Below are positions 17,990-27,505 of a DNA stretch of 64,000 bases, one piece after another. This DNA comes from Rhodanobacter thiooxydans. GTDB lineage: Bacteria; Pseudomonadota; Gammaproteobacteria; Xanthomonadales; Rhodanobacteraceae. The stretch lies in contig NZ_CP088924.1 in NCBI RefSeq assembly GCF_021545845.1, positions 62,001-126,000 of the forward strand, read 5' to 3'. A program made the translations under genes and the position numbers. The notes under the pieces are model-generated. The model was not told the DNA's origin, made no database searches, and saw only the letters and a program-made list of their open reading frames with translations. Numbering within the stretch: the first letter of the stretch is position 1; each line of letters begins with the position of its first letter.

Positions 17990-19282
17990 ATGCTATTTTC
18001 CTGTTTGGCCCGGCGCCGTTGCGCGTGGGCGCTGCTTATCATCCTGGGCGGATCGGTGACTGTTGCCGCGGCGCAAACCGCCAGTGCGCCACCCCTGACG
18101 CTCGACGCCGCCGTGCGGCAGGGCGTGATCCATACGCCACTGCTCACCGCGCGCAACGCCGATCTCGATGCGACGCGCGAGGAGTCCGTGCGCGCGGGCC
18201 GCTTGCCCGACCCGTCGCTGACCTTCGGCGTCTCCAATTTTCCGGTCACCGACCCGGGCGCCTTCAGCCTGCGCTCGGACACGATGACCATGCGCACGAT
18301 CGGCGTGATGCAAACGATCCCCTCGCGTGCAGCACGGACGGCCGAACGGTCGCTCGCGGCCGCGCAGGTCGACGCTGCCGAGGCCGAGCGCACCGCTACA
18401 ACACAAGATGTGCGTGAGCGCATCGCCGATGCCTGGATCGGCGTATGGGCGGCCACACAACAGCGCACGCTGCTGGATGCCTTGCGTGACGAAAGCACCC
18501 TCGCCGTACAGGTCGCCAAAGCGCGGCTGCGCGGCGGCACCGGCAGTGCCGCGGACGTGCTGGCGGCACAGGCCCAGGCGCTGACGCTGGCCAACCGGAT
18601 CGAGGCGGCCGACGCGGAGTTGCAGGCGGCGCGTGCCTCCTTGCAGCGCTGGCTGGGCGACGCGCCGACGGCGCTGGCGGACGCCCCGGACTTCGACCAG
18701 TTGCCGGTCGCGCCGGATCAACTCGAACAGCACACCGATCGGCAGGCGCCAATGCAGGCGTGGCAGGCGCGCGAGCAGGTGGCCGATGCCGCACTGGCGC
18801 AGGCGCGCGCCTCGAAGCATCCGGACTGGAGCGTGGACGTGACCTACGGCCGCCGCGCGCCGTATCTGTCGGACATGGTGATGGTGCAGATGGGTGTGAG
18901 CCTGCCGCTGTTCACCCGCAACCGGCAAGACCGCGCCATCAGCGCGAAGCAGGCGCAACGCGATGCGGTCGAGTCGGCGCACGAGGATGCCCGCCGTGCG
19001 CAACGCGAAACCGTCGCGCGCGACGTCGCCGCCTGGCAGGGCTGGGGGCGGCAGATCGCACGCGATCGCACGGCGCTGCTGCCGCTGGCCCGCGATCGCA
19101 GCCGGGTGGCGCTGGCCGCCTACCGCGGCGGCGGCACGCTGCAACCGTGGCTCGATGCGCGCCGCGACGAGATCGCGCTGCGCCTCGACTACGCCGATGC
19201 GCTGGCAGCTCGCGCCCGCGCCTGGGCCGCCTTGGCCTACCTGTTGCCCGAATCCACTTCGTCTTCGGAGAACCTGCCATGA
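17990..19282 (+). CDS. TolC-family outer-membrane channel of Cu/Ag efflux system (CusC role)
   Basis: A 430-residue outer-membrane efflux protein. Signal peptide (LLIILGGSVTVAAAQ) and two repeats of the TolC/OEP helical hairpin (start TLDAAVRQGVIHTPLLTARNA; second at about 235-330 with VSLPLFTRNRQDR). Shorter than E. coli CusC and closer to CzcC-type. It overlaps cusB by ATGA, so it should be the exit duct for the CusBA pump. No lipobox Cys is evident at the cleavage site. Confidence 0.88.
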   Translation: MLFSCLARRRCAWALLIILGGSVTVAAAQTASAPPLTLDAAVRQGVIHTPLLTARNADLDATREESVRAGRLPDPSLTFGVSNFPVTDPGAFSLRSDTMTMRTIGVMQTIPSRAARTAERSLAAAQVDAAEAERTATTQDVRERIADAWIGVWAATQQRTLLDALRDESTLAVQVAKARLRGGTGSAADVLAAQAQALTLANRIEAADAELQAARASLQRWLGDAPTALADAPDFDQLPVAPDQLEQHTDRQAPMQAWQAREQVADAALAQARASKHPDWSVDVTYGRRAPYLSDMVMVQMGVSLPLFTRNRQDRAISAKQAQRDAVESAHEDARRAQRETVARDVAAWQGWGRQIARDRTALLPLARDRSRVALAAYRGGGTLQPWLDARRDEIALRLDYADALAARARAWAALAYLLPESTSSSENLP

Positions 19283-20550
19283 AACGGATCGGTATCGTGA
19301 TCGGTGCGCTGGCGGGTGCCGCCGTGCTGCTGGCTTTGGGGTATGTCGGTGGGCGCCATGTCGGCGCCACGTCGACGCCGGCCAGCGCGTCCGCGGGCGC
19401 GCAACGCAAGGTGCTGTACTGGTACGACACGATGGTGCCCGAGCAGCACTTCGACCACCCCGGCGTGTCGCCGATGGGCATGCCAATGGTGCCCAAGTAC
19501 GCGGATGACAGCAGCATCGACAAGAACGTGGTGCACATCGACCCGGCCACCGTGCAGAACCTGGGCGTGCGCACCGCGCCCGTGGTGCGCCGGGTATTGG
19601 CAAACCAGCTCCAGGTGCCGGGTACTGTGAGTTGGAACCTGCGTGATGCCGTTACCGTGAGTGCGCGCGTCGACGCGACGGTGGAGCAGCTCGACGTGCG
19701 CGCGCCCTATACCACCGTCAAGGCCGGGCAACCGTTGGTTGAACTGCTGGCACCGCAATGGAGCAGTGCGATCTCGGAGTACCGAGCATTGCAGCATGCA
19801 CACTCGGCCGACGCGCAGGCGTTGCGCGCAGCCGCGCGGCAGCGACTGCAAGTGCTGGGCCTGACCGCGCAGGACATCGCTTCGGAACGGGGTGGCCACA
19901 TCACCCTGCACGCGCCGAAGGGCGGCGTGGTCACGACGCTGGACGTGCGCGAAGGCCAGCAAGTCGGCGCCGGGCAGACGCTGATGACGCTCAACGGCCT
20001 GTCCACGGTGTGGGTGGAGGCGGCGCTGCCGCAGGCCGCGGCGGGGACGGTGCGCACCGGCACGCCGGTGACCGTGCGTGCGACAGCGCTGCCCGGCCAG
20101 GTGTTTCGTGGACAGGTGGAAGCCCTGTTGCCCGACCTCGACCCGATGACCCGCACCCAGCGTGCGCGCATCGTGCTGCCCAATCCGGATCACGCGCTGA
20201 GTCCGGGTCAGTTCGTCACGGTGGAGCTGCAACCGCCACCGGCCCGGCCCGAGCTGGTGGTGCCCGATGGCGCCGTGATCGCCACCGGCAGCGACACACC
20301 ACGGGTGATCGTGGCCGAGGGCAACGGACAGTTCCGGCCGGTGGCGGTGCGCCTCGGCCGTTCGGCCGGTGGCGACACAGAGATTCTCGCGGGGCTTTCC
20401 AGCGATGAGCGCGTGGTGGTGTCTGGCCAGTTCCTGATCGACTCGGAGGCGAGCCTGTCTGGCGCGTTGCAACGCCTGCAGAGCAGCGAACCGGCGCATA
20501 CGGCGAGTAGCGCTATGCCGGGTATGCCCATGCCGGAGCAGCGGCCATGA
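19279..20550 (+). CDS. cusB: CusB-type periplasmic adaptor of Cu/Ag RND efflux
   Basis: Membrane-fusion protein, 423 residues, linking the CusA pump to the outer-membrane channel. N-terminal anchor ([22 protein letters not shown]), then a heavy-metal-binding module ([30 protein letters not shown] in two parts around residues 45-75) typical of CusB proteins with the YHS-like insertion, then lipoyl, helical-hairpin and beta-barrel domains, and a Met-rich C-terminus ([11 protein letters not shown]). The start overlaps the preceding gene and the stop overlaps cusA. Confidence 0.92.
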   Translation: MKRIGIVIGALAGAAVLLALGYVGGRHVGATSTPASASAGAQRKVLYWYDTMVPEQHFDHPGVSPMGMPMVPKYADDSSIDKNVVHIDPATVQNLGVRTAPVVRRVLANQLQVPGTVSWNLRDAVTVSARVDATVEQLDVRAPYTTVKAGQPLVELLAPQWSSAISEYRALQHAHSADAQALRAAARQRLQVLGLTAQDIASERGGHITLHAPKGGVVTTLDVREGQQVGAGQTLMTLNGLSTVWVEAALPQAAAGTVRTGTPVTVRATALPGQVFRGQVEALLPDLDPMTRTQRARIVLPNPDHALSPGQFVTVELQPPPARPELVVPDGAVIATGSDTPRVIVAEGNGQFRPVAVRLGRSAGGDTEILAGLSSDERVVVSGQFLIDSEASLSGALQRLQSSEPAHTASSAMPGMPMPEQRP

Positions 20551-23500
20551 TCGCCGCGCTGATCCGCGTTTCGATCCGGTATCGCGTGTTCGTGCTGCTG
20601 GCCGCGCTGGCGCTGGCGGCGGTCGGTGTGTTCTCGGCGTGGCATACGTCCATCGACGCGCTACCCGATCTCTCCGACACCCAGGTCATCATCCGCACCA
20701 GCTACCCCGGCCAGTCGCCGCAAGTGGTGGAGGATCAGGTGACCTATCCGCTGGCCACCACCATGCTGTCGGTGCCCGGCGCGACCACGGTGCGCGCGTA
20801 TTCGTTCTTCGGCGACTCCTACGTGGATGTGTTGTTCAGCGACAGCACCGACCTCTACTGGGCACGCTCACGCGTGCTGGAATATTTGAGCCAGGCGCGC
20901 GATCGACTGCCGGCCGGCGTCAATCCCGCACTGGGTCCGGATGCCACCGGGCTGGGCTGGATCTACGAATACGCGCTGGTCGACCGCACCGGTCGACACG
21001 ACATCGGCCAGCTCACCGCGCTGCAAAACTGGAACCTGCGCTTCCAGCTGAAAACCGTGCCGGGTGTCGCCGAGGTGGCCACCCTGGGCGGCATGGACCG
21101 CGCCTGGCAGATCGTGCCCGATCCGCAGGCGCTGGCCGCGCGCGGCCTCACCGTGGCGCAGCTCGTTGATGCCGTGCGCGCCGCCAACGGCGCCAACGGC
21201 GGCTCGGTGATCGAGCAGGGTGAGGCCGAGCTGATGGTGCGCAGCGAGGGCTATCTCAAGACCCGCGCCGACTTCGAGAACGTGCCGATCGTCGCCAACG
21301 CGAACGGCGTGCCGGTGCGGCTGCGCGACGTGGCGACGGTGCGCCGCGGTCCGACCTTCCGGCGCGGCCTCGCCGAACTGGACGGCCAGGGCGAAGTGGT
21401 CGGCGGCATCATCGTGATGCGCTCGGGTCAGAACGCCAAGGCCACCATCGCGGCGGTGAAGGCGCGTCTGGCGCAGTTGCAACGCAGCCTGCCGCCGGGC
21501 GTCGAGATCGTGCCCACCTACGACCGCTCCCAGCTGATCGACGCCACCGTGGAGAACGTCTGGCGAAAGTTGCTGGAGGAGTTTCTCGTCGTCACGCTGG
21601 TCTGCGCGCTGTTCCTCGGTCACCTGCGCTCGGCGCTGGTCGCCGTGATCACGTTGCCATTGGGCGTGTTGACCGCCTTCATCGTGATGAACCTGCAGGG
21701 CGTCACCGCGAACCTGATGTCGCTGGGCGGCATCGCGATCGCGATCGGTGCAATGGTCGATGCGGCGATCGTGATGATCGAGAACACCCACAAGCACCTG
21801 GAGCATTGGCGCGACGCGCACGATGGGCAAGAACCACAGGGCGCCGCCCGCTGGGCGCTGATCGCCGAGGCCACCGTGGAAGTGGGTCCGGCGCTGTTCG
21901 TGAGCCTGCTGATCATCGCGCTGTCGTTCGTGCCGGTGTTCGCGCTGCAAGGCCAGGAGGGCAAGCTGTTCAAGCCGCTGGCGTTTACCAAGACCTACGC
22001 GATGGCGGCGGCCGCGGGGCTGGCGGTGACCCTGGTGCCGGTGCTGATGGGCTACCTGGTACGCGGACACCTGCGTGCCGAGCACGCCAATCCGATCAAT
22101 CGCGGCCTGATCGCGCTGTACCGGCCGATCCTCGACGTGGTGCTGCGTTTTCCGAAGGCCACGCTGGGGCTGGCCGCCTTGGTGCTGCTCACCGCACTGG
22201 TGCCGCTCAGCCAGCTCGGCAGCGAGTTCATGCCCGCGATGGACGAAGGCACGCTGCTGTACATGCCCACCGCACTGCCCGGGTTGTCAGCCGGCAAGGC
22301 CGCGCAGTTGCTGCAGCTGACCGACCGCATGCTCAAGACCGTGCCGGAAGTCGCGCACGTGTTCGGCAAGGCGGGACGCGCCGACACCGCCACCGATCCG
22401 GCGCCGCTGGAGATGTTCGAGACCACCATCACGTTCAAGCCGAAGAGCGAGTGGCGCCCCGGCATGACGATGGACAAGATCAAGGCCGCGCTGAACCAGG
22501 CCGTGCATGTGCCGGGTCTGACGAACCTGTTCGTGCCGCCGATCCGCAACCGCATCGACATGCTCTCCACCGGCATCAAGAGCCCGATCGGCATCAAGGT
22601 GCTGGGCACCGACCTGACCACGCTGCAGACGGTCGCCGATCGCATCGAAGCAGTCGCCAAGACCGTGCCCGGGGTCAGCTCGGCCGTGGCCGAGCGTCCG
22701 ACCAGCGGTCGCTATGTCGACGTGCATATCCGCCGCGACGAGGCGGCACGCTATGGACTCACGCAGGAAGCCGTGCAGCAGCTGATCGCCACGGTGGTCG
22801 GCGGCGATCCGGTTGGCCAGAGCATCGAAGGACGCGAGCGTTTTCCGATCGTGGTGCGCTACCCGCGGGTGGACCGCGATTCGGTGCAGGCACTGCGGCA
22901 GCTGCCGATCGTGGCTGCGAACGGCGCCCAGCTCACGTTGAGCCAGGTCGCCGACATCACCGTTGCGGCGGGGCCGTCGATGCTGAAGAGCGAGGACGGC
23001 CAGCTGGCGACCTACGTCTACATCGACACGGCCAGCAGCAACCTCGGCGGCGTGGTCGCCCGGCTGCAGCGCGCGGTGGCCCGGCAGGTCACGCTGCCGC
23101 CCGGCGTCACGCTGGACTGGTCGGGGCAGTTCCAGTACCTCGCCAGCGCGGCGCAACGACTCAAGCTGGTGGTGCCGGTGGCATTGCTGATCATCTTCGG
23201 GCTGATCTATGCGGTGTTCCGGCGGACCAGTGAGGCGGCGCTCATCATGGCCAACGTGCCGCTGGCGCTGGTCGGCGGCCTGTGGCTGATCTGGCTGCTC
23301 GGCCATTCGGTATCAGTAGCCACGGTGATCGGCTTCATCGCGCTGGCCGGCGTCGCCGCCGAGTTCGGCGTGGTGATGCTGCTGTACCTGCGTCACGCCT
23401 GGGATCGGCAGCTCGCGCTCGATCCGCAGGCCGGTGTCGACGCGCTCGACGAAGCGATCCGCCAAGGCGCCGCGCAGCGCGTGCGGCCGCTGGCGATGAC

Positions 23501-23726
23501 CGTGGCGGTGATCATCGCTGGCCTGCTGCCGATCTTGCTCGGCCACGGCGCCGGCTCGGAAGTCATGCAGCGCATCGCCGCACCGATGATCGGCGGCATG
23601 GTCACCGCGACGCTGCTGACCATGCTGGTGCTGCCGGCGGCGTTCCGTCTGCTGATGCGGTACCGACTTCGCAAAGCAGCGCAGTCCATCCCGACGTTTC
23701 ATCCACCCCAGGAGATTCAACCATGA
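20547..23726 (+). CDS. cusA: CusA-type Cu(I)/Ag(I) RND efflux pump
   Basis: A 1059-residue inner-membrane proton/metal antiporter of the HME-RND family. The three Met residues that bind metal in E. coli CusA are present at the same numbers here: Met573 ([10 protein letters not shown]), Met623 (PLEMFET) and Met672 (RIDMLSTG). The proton-relay Asp405 ([12 protein letters not shown]) is also conserved. This supports Cu(I)/Ag(I) rather than divalent-metal transport. It overlaps cusB upstream and cusF downstream by ATGA. Confidence 0.96.
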   Translation: MIAALIRVSIRYRVFVLLAALALAAVGVFSAWHTSIDALPDLSDTQVIIRTSYPGQSPQVVEDQVTYPLATTMLSVPGATTVRAYSFFGDSYVDVLFSDSTDLYWARSRVLEYLSQARDRLPAGVNPALGPDATGLGWIYEYALVDRTGRHDIGQLTALQNWNLRFQLKTVPGVAEVATLGGMDRAWQIVPDPQALAARGLTVAQLVDAVRAANGANGGSVIEQGEAELMVRSEGYLKTRADFENVPIVANANGVPVRLRDVATVRRGPTFRRGLAELDGQGEVVGGIIVMRSGQNAKATIAAVKARLAQLQRSLPPGVEIVPTYDRSQLIDATVENVWRKLLEEFLVVTLVCALFLGHLRSALVAVITLPLGVLTAFIVMNLQGVTANLMSLGGIAIAIGAMVDAAIVMIENTHKHLEHWRDAHDGQEPQGAARWALIAEATVEVGPALFVSLLIIALSFVPVFALQGQEGKLFKPLAFTKTYAMAAAAGLAVTLVPVLMGYLVRGHLRAEHANPINRGLIALYRPILDVVLRFPKATLGLAALVLLTALVPLSQLGSEFMPAMDEGTLLYMPTALPGLSAGKAAQLLQLTDRMLKTVPEVAHVFGKAGRADTATDPAPLEMFETTITFKPKSEWRPGMTMDKIKAALNQAVHVPGLTNLFVPPIRNRIDMLSTGIKSPIGIKVLGTDLTTLQTVADRIEAVAKTVPGVSSAVAERPTSGRYVDVHIRRDEAARYGLTQEAVQQLIATVVGGDPVGQSIEGRERFPIVVRYPRVDRDSVQALRQLPIVAANGAQLTLSQVADITVAAGPSMLKSEDGQLATYVYIDTASSNLGGVVARLQRAVARQVTLPPGVTLDWSGQFQYLASAAQRLKLVVPVALLIIFGLIYAVFRRTSEAALIMANVPLALVGGLWLIWLLGHSVSVATVIGFIALAGVAAEFGVVMLLYLRHAWDRQLALDPQAGVDALDEAIRQGAAQRVRPLAMTVAVIIAGLLPILLGHGAGSEVMQRIAAPMIGGMVTATLLTMLVLPAAFRLLMRYRLRKAAQSIPTFHPPQEIQP

Positions 23727-24073
23727 AGAAGTACGTTTTCACCCTCGCATGCGCCAGCGCGCTGGCCTTGGCCTCGACCGCCGCGTTCGCCCAACAGATG
23801 GACCCGAACATGCCCGGCATGGCCGACATGCAAGCGGCGAAGCCCACCCAGGCGCAGGGCGTAGGCATCGTCAAGGCCATCGACACCGCCAAAGGCACGA
23901 TCACCCTTCAGCACCAAGCCATTTCCGCCATCGGCTGGCCGGCGATGACCATGACCTTCAAGGTCGACCCGCCGGCGCTACTGCAAAAGGTGAAGGTGGG
24001 CGAGCAGGTGCGGTTCACCCTGCATCCGGGCGGCATGGCCAGCACGGTGACAGCGATCAGCCCGGCAGGTTGA
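23723..24073 (+). CDS. cusF: CusF-type periplasmic copper chaperone
   Basis: A 116-residue exported protein: signal peptide ([20 protein letters not shown]), a Met-rich linker ([14 protein letters not shown]) and a CusF beta-barrel with the metal site pattern H-x-x-I-x-x-x-GWPAMTM-x-F ([16 protein letters not shown]). In CusF the His, Trp and two Met of this motif bind Cu(I)/Ag(I) and hand it to CusB. Last gene of the coupled cus set. Confidence 0.93.
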   Translation: MKKYVFTLACASALALASTAAFAQQMDPNMPGMADMQAAKPTQAQGVGIVKAIDTAKGTITLQHQAISAIGWPAMTMTFKVDPPALLQKVKVGEQVRFTLHPGGMASTVTAISPAG

Positions 24074-24132
24074 TCGGGAACCGCCGCCAACCGGCGCTTG
24101 CCTCCGGCAGGGGCCGACCGGCGGGGGTGGCA

Positions 24133-24168
24133 GTGCGGCCACGTGCATCGTGAGGTTTGTGGCCGCAC
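24133..24168 (+). terminator. Hairpin after cusF
   Basis: Perfect 10-bp stem, GTGCGGCCAC (24133-24142) with GTGGCCGCAC (24159-24168), loop of 16 bases. No T-run follows, so it could be a Rho-assisted terminator, an mRNA-stabilising hairpin or an operator. It lies in the gap between cusF and the next gene. Confidence 0.4.
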
Positions 24169-24204
24169 CTGTCCACGGTAGTCCGATGATTTTGGAGTAC
24201 AACG

Positions 24205-24546
24205 ATGAAATCGCATGCTGCGTATCTCTCCACCGCCCTGCTATTCACGGGCTTGACCATCGGCACGATCGCGCACGCGACCAATACTTACGCCGACGGC
24301 TGGATTGGTCATGTTAACGGACGGCAGCTGGACATCTGCTACCGGGTTACGCCACTGTCCGCCGTCGGCACGCGGCTGCAGGTCATGCGGGTGGCTTACG
24401 TGATTCCCAGCAAAGGCGTGCCCATTGAACACTTCGCCTTGAGCGGGCAAGCCACCGTTACGTCGATCACGGACGCGCATTGCGTGCGGGCCGAACTGAT
24501 CCAGGGCACGGCGCAGTGGGCAGATCACGCGCGGCCCATGCCCTGA
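24205..24546 (+). CDS. Small exported hypothetical protein
   Basis: A 113-residue protein with a signal peptide (YLSTALLFTGLTIGTIAHA) and a good ribosome-binding site (TTGGAGTACAACG before the ATG). The mature part has two Cys (DICYR and AHCVR) that could form a disulfide, and a beta-rich pattern. It has no metal-ligand cluster like its neighbours. Function not recognised; it lies between the cus and czc gene sets. Confidence 0.6.
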   Translation: MKSHAAYLSTALLFTGLTIGTIAHATNTYADGWIGHVNGRQLDICYRVTPLSAVGTRLQVMRVAYVIPSKGVPIEHFALSGQATVTSITDAHCVRAELIQGTAQWADHARPMP

Positions 24547-24609
24547 ACGGGTGCGACGACGAGCCCGCCAAGGCGGCATGCTCCGCGACGGCCAGGCGGC
24601 CAAGTGAAA

Positions 24610-24639
24610 TTGTCTAACAGCGCGACTGTCGTTTAGGAT
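24610..24639 (+). promoter_or_regulatory. Candidate promoter for the czc gene set
   Basis: TTGTCT (24610-24615) and TAGGAT (24634-24639) separated by 18 bases. The expected transcription start would fall at or within a base or two of the ATG at 24646, so the message may be leaderless. Based on sequence resemblance only. Confidence 0.3.
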
Positions 24640-24645
24640 CGAAGC

Positions 24646-25035
24646 ATGCATCGGTCCGTGCCATCACTGCTGACTCGCCTGCGCCGCCACCGCGGTCTGT
24701 GGGTGTTGGCCGTGGCGGTGCTGCTGATCAAGCTGGTCAGCGGGTCGATCTGCGTGGCCGATGGGGCCGGGATGCGATTCGCTTCGGCGACCGCGGCTGC
24801 CCCGACCACCCTGGTGGCGGATACCGCCGTCAGCCCGACAGCGGCTGACGATGCAAACAGCTGTCTCCTGGGCGAAGGAAGCGGCTGTCATTGCGCTTGT
24901 GCGCATTCGGTGACGTTGCCGGCCAGTGCACCGCTTCCCATCGCCCGGATGGAGGCGCACTTCGCGCCGCTCACCTTCCATTCGGGGGTCACGCCGGCCA
25001 CCACCGGCTCACTGTTGCGACCTCCGATCGCCTGA
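24646..25035 (+). CDS. Exported Cys-rich protein at head of czc operon
   Basis: A 129-residue protein with an N-terminal membrane or signal segment (GLWVLAVAVLLIKLVSGSICVA) and a compact Cys/His motif (SCLLGEGSGCHCACAHS). Small Cys/His-rich exported proteins (CzcI-like) commonly precede czcCBA genes and affect their metal response. No clear family match; probably a periplasmic metal-binding factor. About 70 bases separate it from czcC. Confidence 0.5.
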   Translation: MHRSVPSLLTRLRRHRGLWVLAVAVLLIKLVSGSICVADGAGMRFASATAAAPTTLVADTAVSPTAADDANSCLLGEGSGCHCACAHSVTLPASAPLPIARMEAHFAPLTFHSGVTPATTGSLLRPPIA

Positions 25036-25106
25036 AACCGCTCCGTTACGCGACGCCACCGCCTGTGCGGTGCATCGCTTCGTGACCGTTTTCAGGAGAT
25101 CGCTTC

Positions 25107-26411
25107 ATGTCTGTTTTTCGTTCGGTGCCGATCGGCGCCGTGTGTCTGTTGTACGCGGCGATACTCAGTGCCGCACCCGTCACCCATCCGTCCTCACCGG
25201 TAGCTCCCCTGCCGACAGCGTTGGCGTCATCACCGTTGCAGGCGGCGGTGCGTCGTATCTGGCAAGCCAGCCCCGAGGTGCAGGCCGCGCGGGCCGATCT
25301 TGACGCGGCCCAAGCCCGTGCACGTGCCGCCGCGCAGCCGCTGTACAACCCCTCTCTGTCACTCGATGCGGAGAACGCCGACGTCAATCGGCGTACGGCT
25401 GGCATCAGTCTGCCATTGGACCTGTCCGGCAAGCGTCGTGCCCGGGCCAGTCAGGGCGAGGCCGACCTGCGCGCCGCCGAGGCGGCCTATAACCTGGTGC
25501 GGCGTGACGTCGCCGCCCGCTGGCTGAAAGCCTGGTCGACGGCCGCGCTCGCGGCCCGACAGAGTGAGCTGGGCCAGCATCGCCTCACGCTGATGCAGCG
25601 CTTCGATGACTTGGCCGCGCAGCGGCTGAAGGTCGGCGACATCAGTAGTCCCGAACGCGATCTGGCCGGCTTGGCCTTGGGCGAGGCGCAGGTGCAACAA
25701 GCCACGCTCGCGAGCAACGAAGCGGCGGCCCGTGCCGCGTTGCTGGCCATCAGTGGCGATCAAGGGGCCGCGCTTCCGCCGTTGCCCAAGGGTATGTCAC
25801 CGGCGGCGGGCAGTCTTACGCCGTTGCCCGTCGATGAACTGCCCGAACTGCGACAGGCCCGTGCCCAGCAAGCGAGTGCCGAGGCCGGAGTGCAGGTTGC
25901 CCGCCGGGCACGCATTCCCGATCCCACGCTCAGCCTGACCGGTGGGCAGGTACGCAGCGGGCCGCGCACCGATCAGGTGATTGGCCTGAGCGTGTCGATT
26001 CCCTTGCCGGTGCTCAATACCGGCCGTGCCGAAGTCGATGCCGCCCGCGCGGAAGCCGATGCAGCCGCGGCCGGCGTGCGTTCGCGTCAGTTTGTGCTGC
26101 GTGCCGGATTGCAGGAAGCACAAGCCCGCTACGCCGCCTTGCGCAGTGCGACCGAAGCCTTTCGCAGCGGCCGGGCCGCTGCCTTCGAGGATCGCACCGC
26201 GCTATTAGAGAAGCTCTGGCGTGCCGGCGAGATCAGCACCTCCGATTACCTCGTACAGCTCAAGCAGAGCCTGGACACCGCCTTGTCCGGCCAGGAACTG
26301 GAAAGCCAAACCTGGCAGACCTGGTTCGACTACCTCACCGCTGCGGGCCGTCTGACCGACTGGCTCGACGGCCGCACTCAGGACGGCCCCACTCAGGAAA
26401 TCTCCCGATGA
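25107..26411 (+). CDS. czcC: CzcC-type outer-membrane efflux protein
   Basis: A 434-residue TolC-family channel. Signal peptide (VGAVCLLYAAILSAA-like region), two OEP hairpin repeats (AVRRIWQASPEVQAARADLDAA near residue 45; LRQARAQQASAEAGVQVARR near residue 250) and conserved GLSVSIPLPVLNTGRAEVDAA. It overlaps czcB by ATGA. A good ribosome-binding site (AGGAG) lies eight bases before the ATG. Exit duct for the CzcBA pump. Confidence 0.9.
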   Translation: MSVFRSVPIGAVCLLYAAILSAAPVTHPSSPVAPLPTALASSPLQAAVRRIWQASPEVQAARADLDAAQARARAAAQPLYNPSLSLDAENADVNRRTAGISLPLDLSGKRRARASQGEADLRAAEAAYNLVRRDVAARWLKAWSTAALAARQSELGQHRLTLMQRFDDLAAQRLKVGDISSPERDLAGLALGEAQVQQATLASNEAAARAALLAISGDQGAALPPLPKGMSPAAGSLTPLPVDELPELRQARAQQASAEAGVQVARRARIPDPTLSLTGGQVRSGPRTDQVIGLSVSIPLPVLNTGRAEVDAARAEADAAAAGVRSRQFVLRAGLQEAQARYAALRSATEAFRSGRAAAFEDRTALLEKLWRAGEISTSDYLVQLKQSLDTALSGQELESQTWQTWFDYLTAAGRLTDWLDGRTQDGPTQEISR

Positions 26412-27505
26412 ATGTCTCTTTTTTGAAACGCAGCCTTTTCTGCATGGTGCTGCTGGCTGCGCTGGGCGGCCCCGTCATGGCGCAGGAACCCGCACCGGCC
26501 AATCCGCTGGCGCTCGACGCCAAGGCGATCAAGGACGCCGGGATTGTGCTCGACAAGGCCGCTCCGCGTGCCTTGACCGATGAACTGAAGGCCCCCGGCG
26601 AAGTGAAGGCCGATGCGTATTCCACCGTGCTGGTGTCGCCGCGCGTGGAATCGCAGGTGCTGGCCCGCAAGGCCAAGCTCGGCGACGTGGTGAAGGCCGG
26701 TGCGCCGCTGGTGGTGCTTTCCAGTGTGCAGGTGGCCGAGACACAAGGCGCGTTGATCGTGGCCGAGCAGGACTGGCAGCGGATCGCGTCGCTGGGGCCG
26801 CAGGCGGTCTCGGCACGGCGCTACAACGAAGCGAAGGTGCAGCGTGACCAGGCGCGTGCCAAGTTGCGCGCCTACGGGCTGTCCGACGGTCAGATCGGTG
26901 GCCTGCTGCGCAAGGGTTCGGCCGGTGCCGATGGCAGCTTCGAGCTGCTCGCGCCCGCCGCCGGTCGCGTCACCACCGACGAGTTTCTGGTCGGCGAGCG
27001 GGTGGAACCCGGCCGCACGCTGTTCACCCTGGTCAAGGAAGATTCGGTCTGGGTCGTCGCCCAGATGGCGCCGGCCGATGCCGAACGGGTCAAGCCGGAC
27101 GCCGACGCCCGCATCCTCGTGCATGACACCACGATCCCCGGCAAGGTCGTGCAGCGCTCGCATCAGACCGACGAGCGCACGCGCACGGTGCCGGTGCGCA
27201 TCGAAGTCGACAACCGTGAGGATCTGTTGCATCCGGGCGAACTGGTCGAAGCGCGCATCGCCGCCGGCAGCGCCGTGCCGAAGCTGGCCGTTCCCGCCGA
27301 AGCGATCGTGCTGCTGCAAAACCAGCCGACCGTGTTCCTCGCCAAAGGCAACGGTCAGTTCGAGCCGGCGCCGGTCATGGTCGGCGACACGCGGGATGGC
27401 TGGACGGTGATCACGCAAGGCCTCAAAGCCGGCGACACCTACGTGCGCAAGGGCGCCTTCGCCTTGAAGGCCCGCTTGTTGCGCTCGCAGCTGGGAGAAG
27501 AATGA
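26408..27505 (+). CDS. czcB: CzcB-type periplasmic adaptor
   Basis: A 365-residue membrane-fusion protein. Signal sequence (LFCMVLLAALGGPVMA), lipoyl-like segment (VSPRVESQVLARKAKLGDVVKAGAPLVVL, in two parts around 75-105), a shortened hairpin, and beta-barrel and membrane-proximal domains (AGRVTTDEFLVGERVEPGRTL). Unlike CusB above it has no Met-rich heavy-metal-binding module. It overlaps czcC and czcA by four bases each. Confidence 0.9.
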   Translation: MNVSFLKRSLFCMVLLAALGGPVMAQEPAPANPLALDAKAIKDAGIVLDKAAPRALTDELKAPGEVKADAYSTVLVSPRVESQVLARKAKLGDVVKAGAPLVVLSSVQVAETQGALIVAEQDWQRIASLGPQAVSARRYNEAKVQRDQARAKLRAYGLSDGQIGGLLRKGSAGADGSFELLAPAAGRVTTDEFLVGERVEPGRTLFTLVKEDSVWVVAQMAPADAERVKPDADARILVHDTTIPGKVVQRSHQTDERTRTVPVRIEVDNREDLLHPGELVEARIAAGSAVPKLAVPAEAIVLLQNQPTVFLAKGNGQFEPAPVMVGDTRDGWTVITQGLKAGDTYVRKGAFALKARLLRSQLGEE

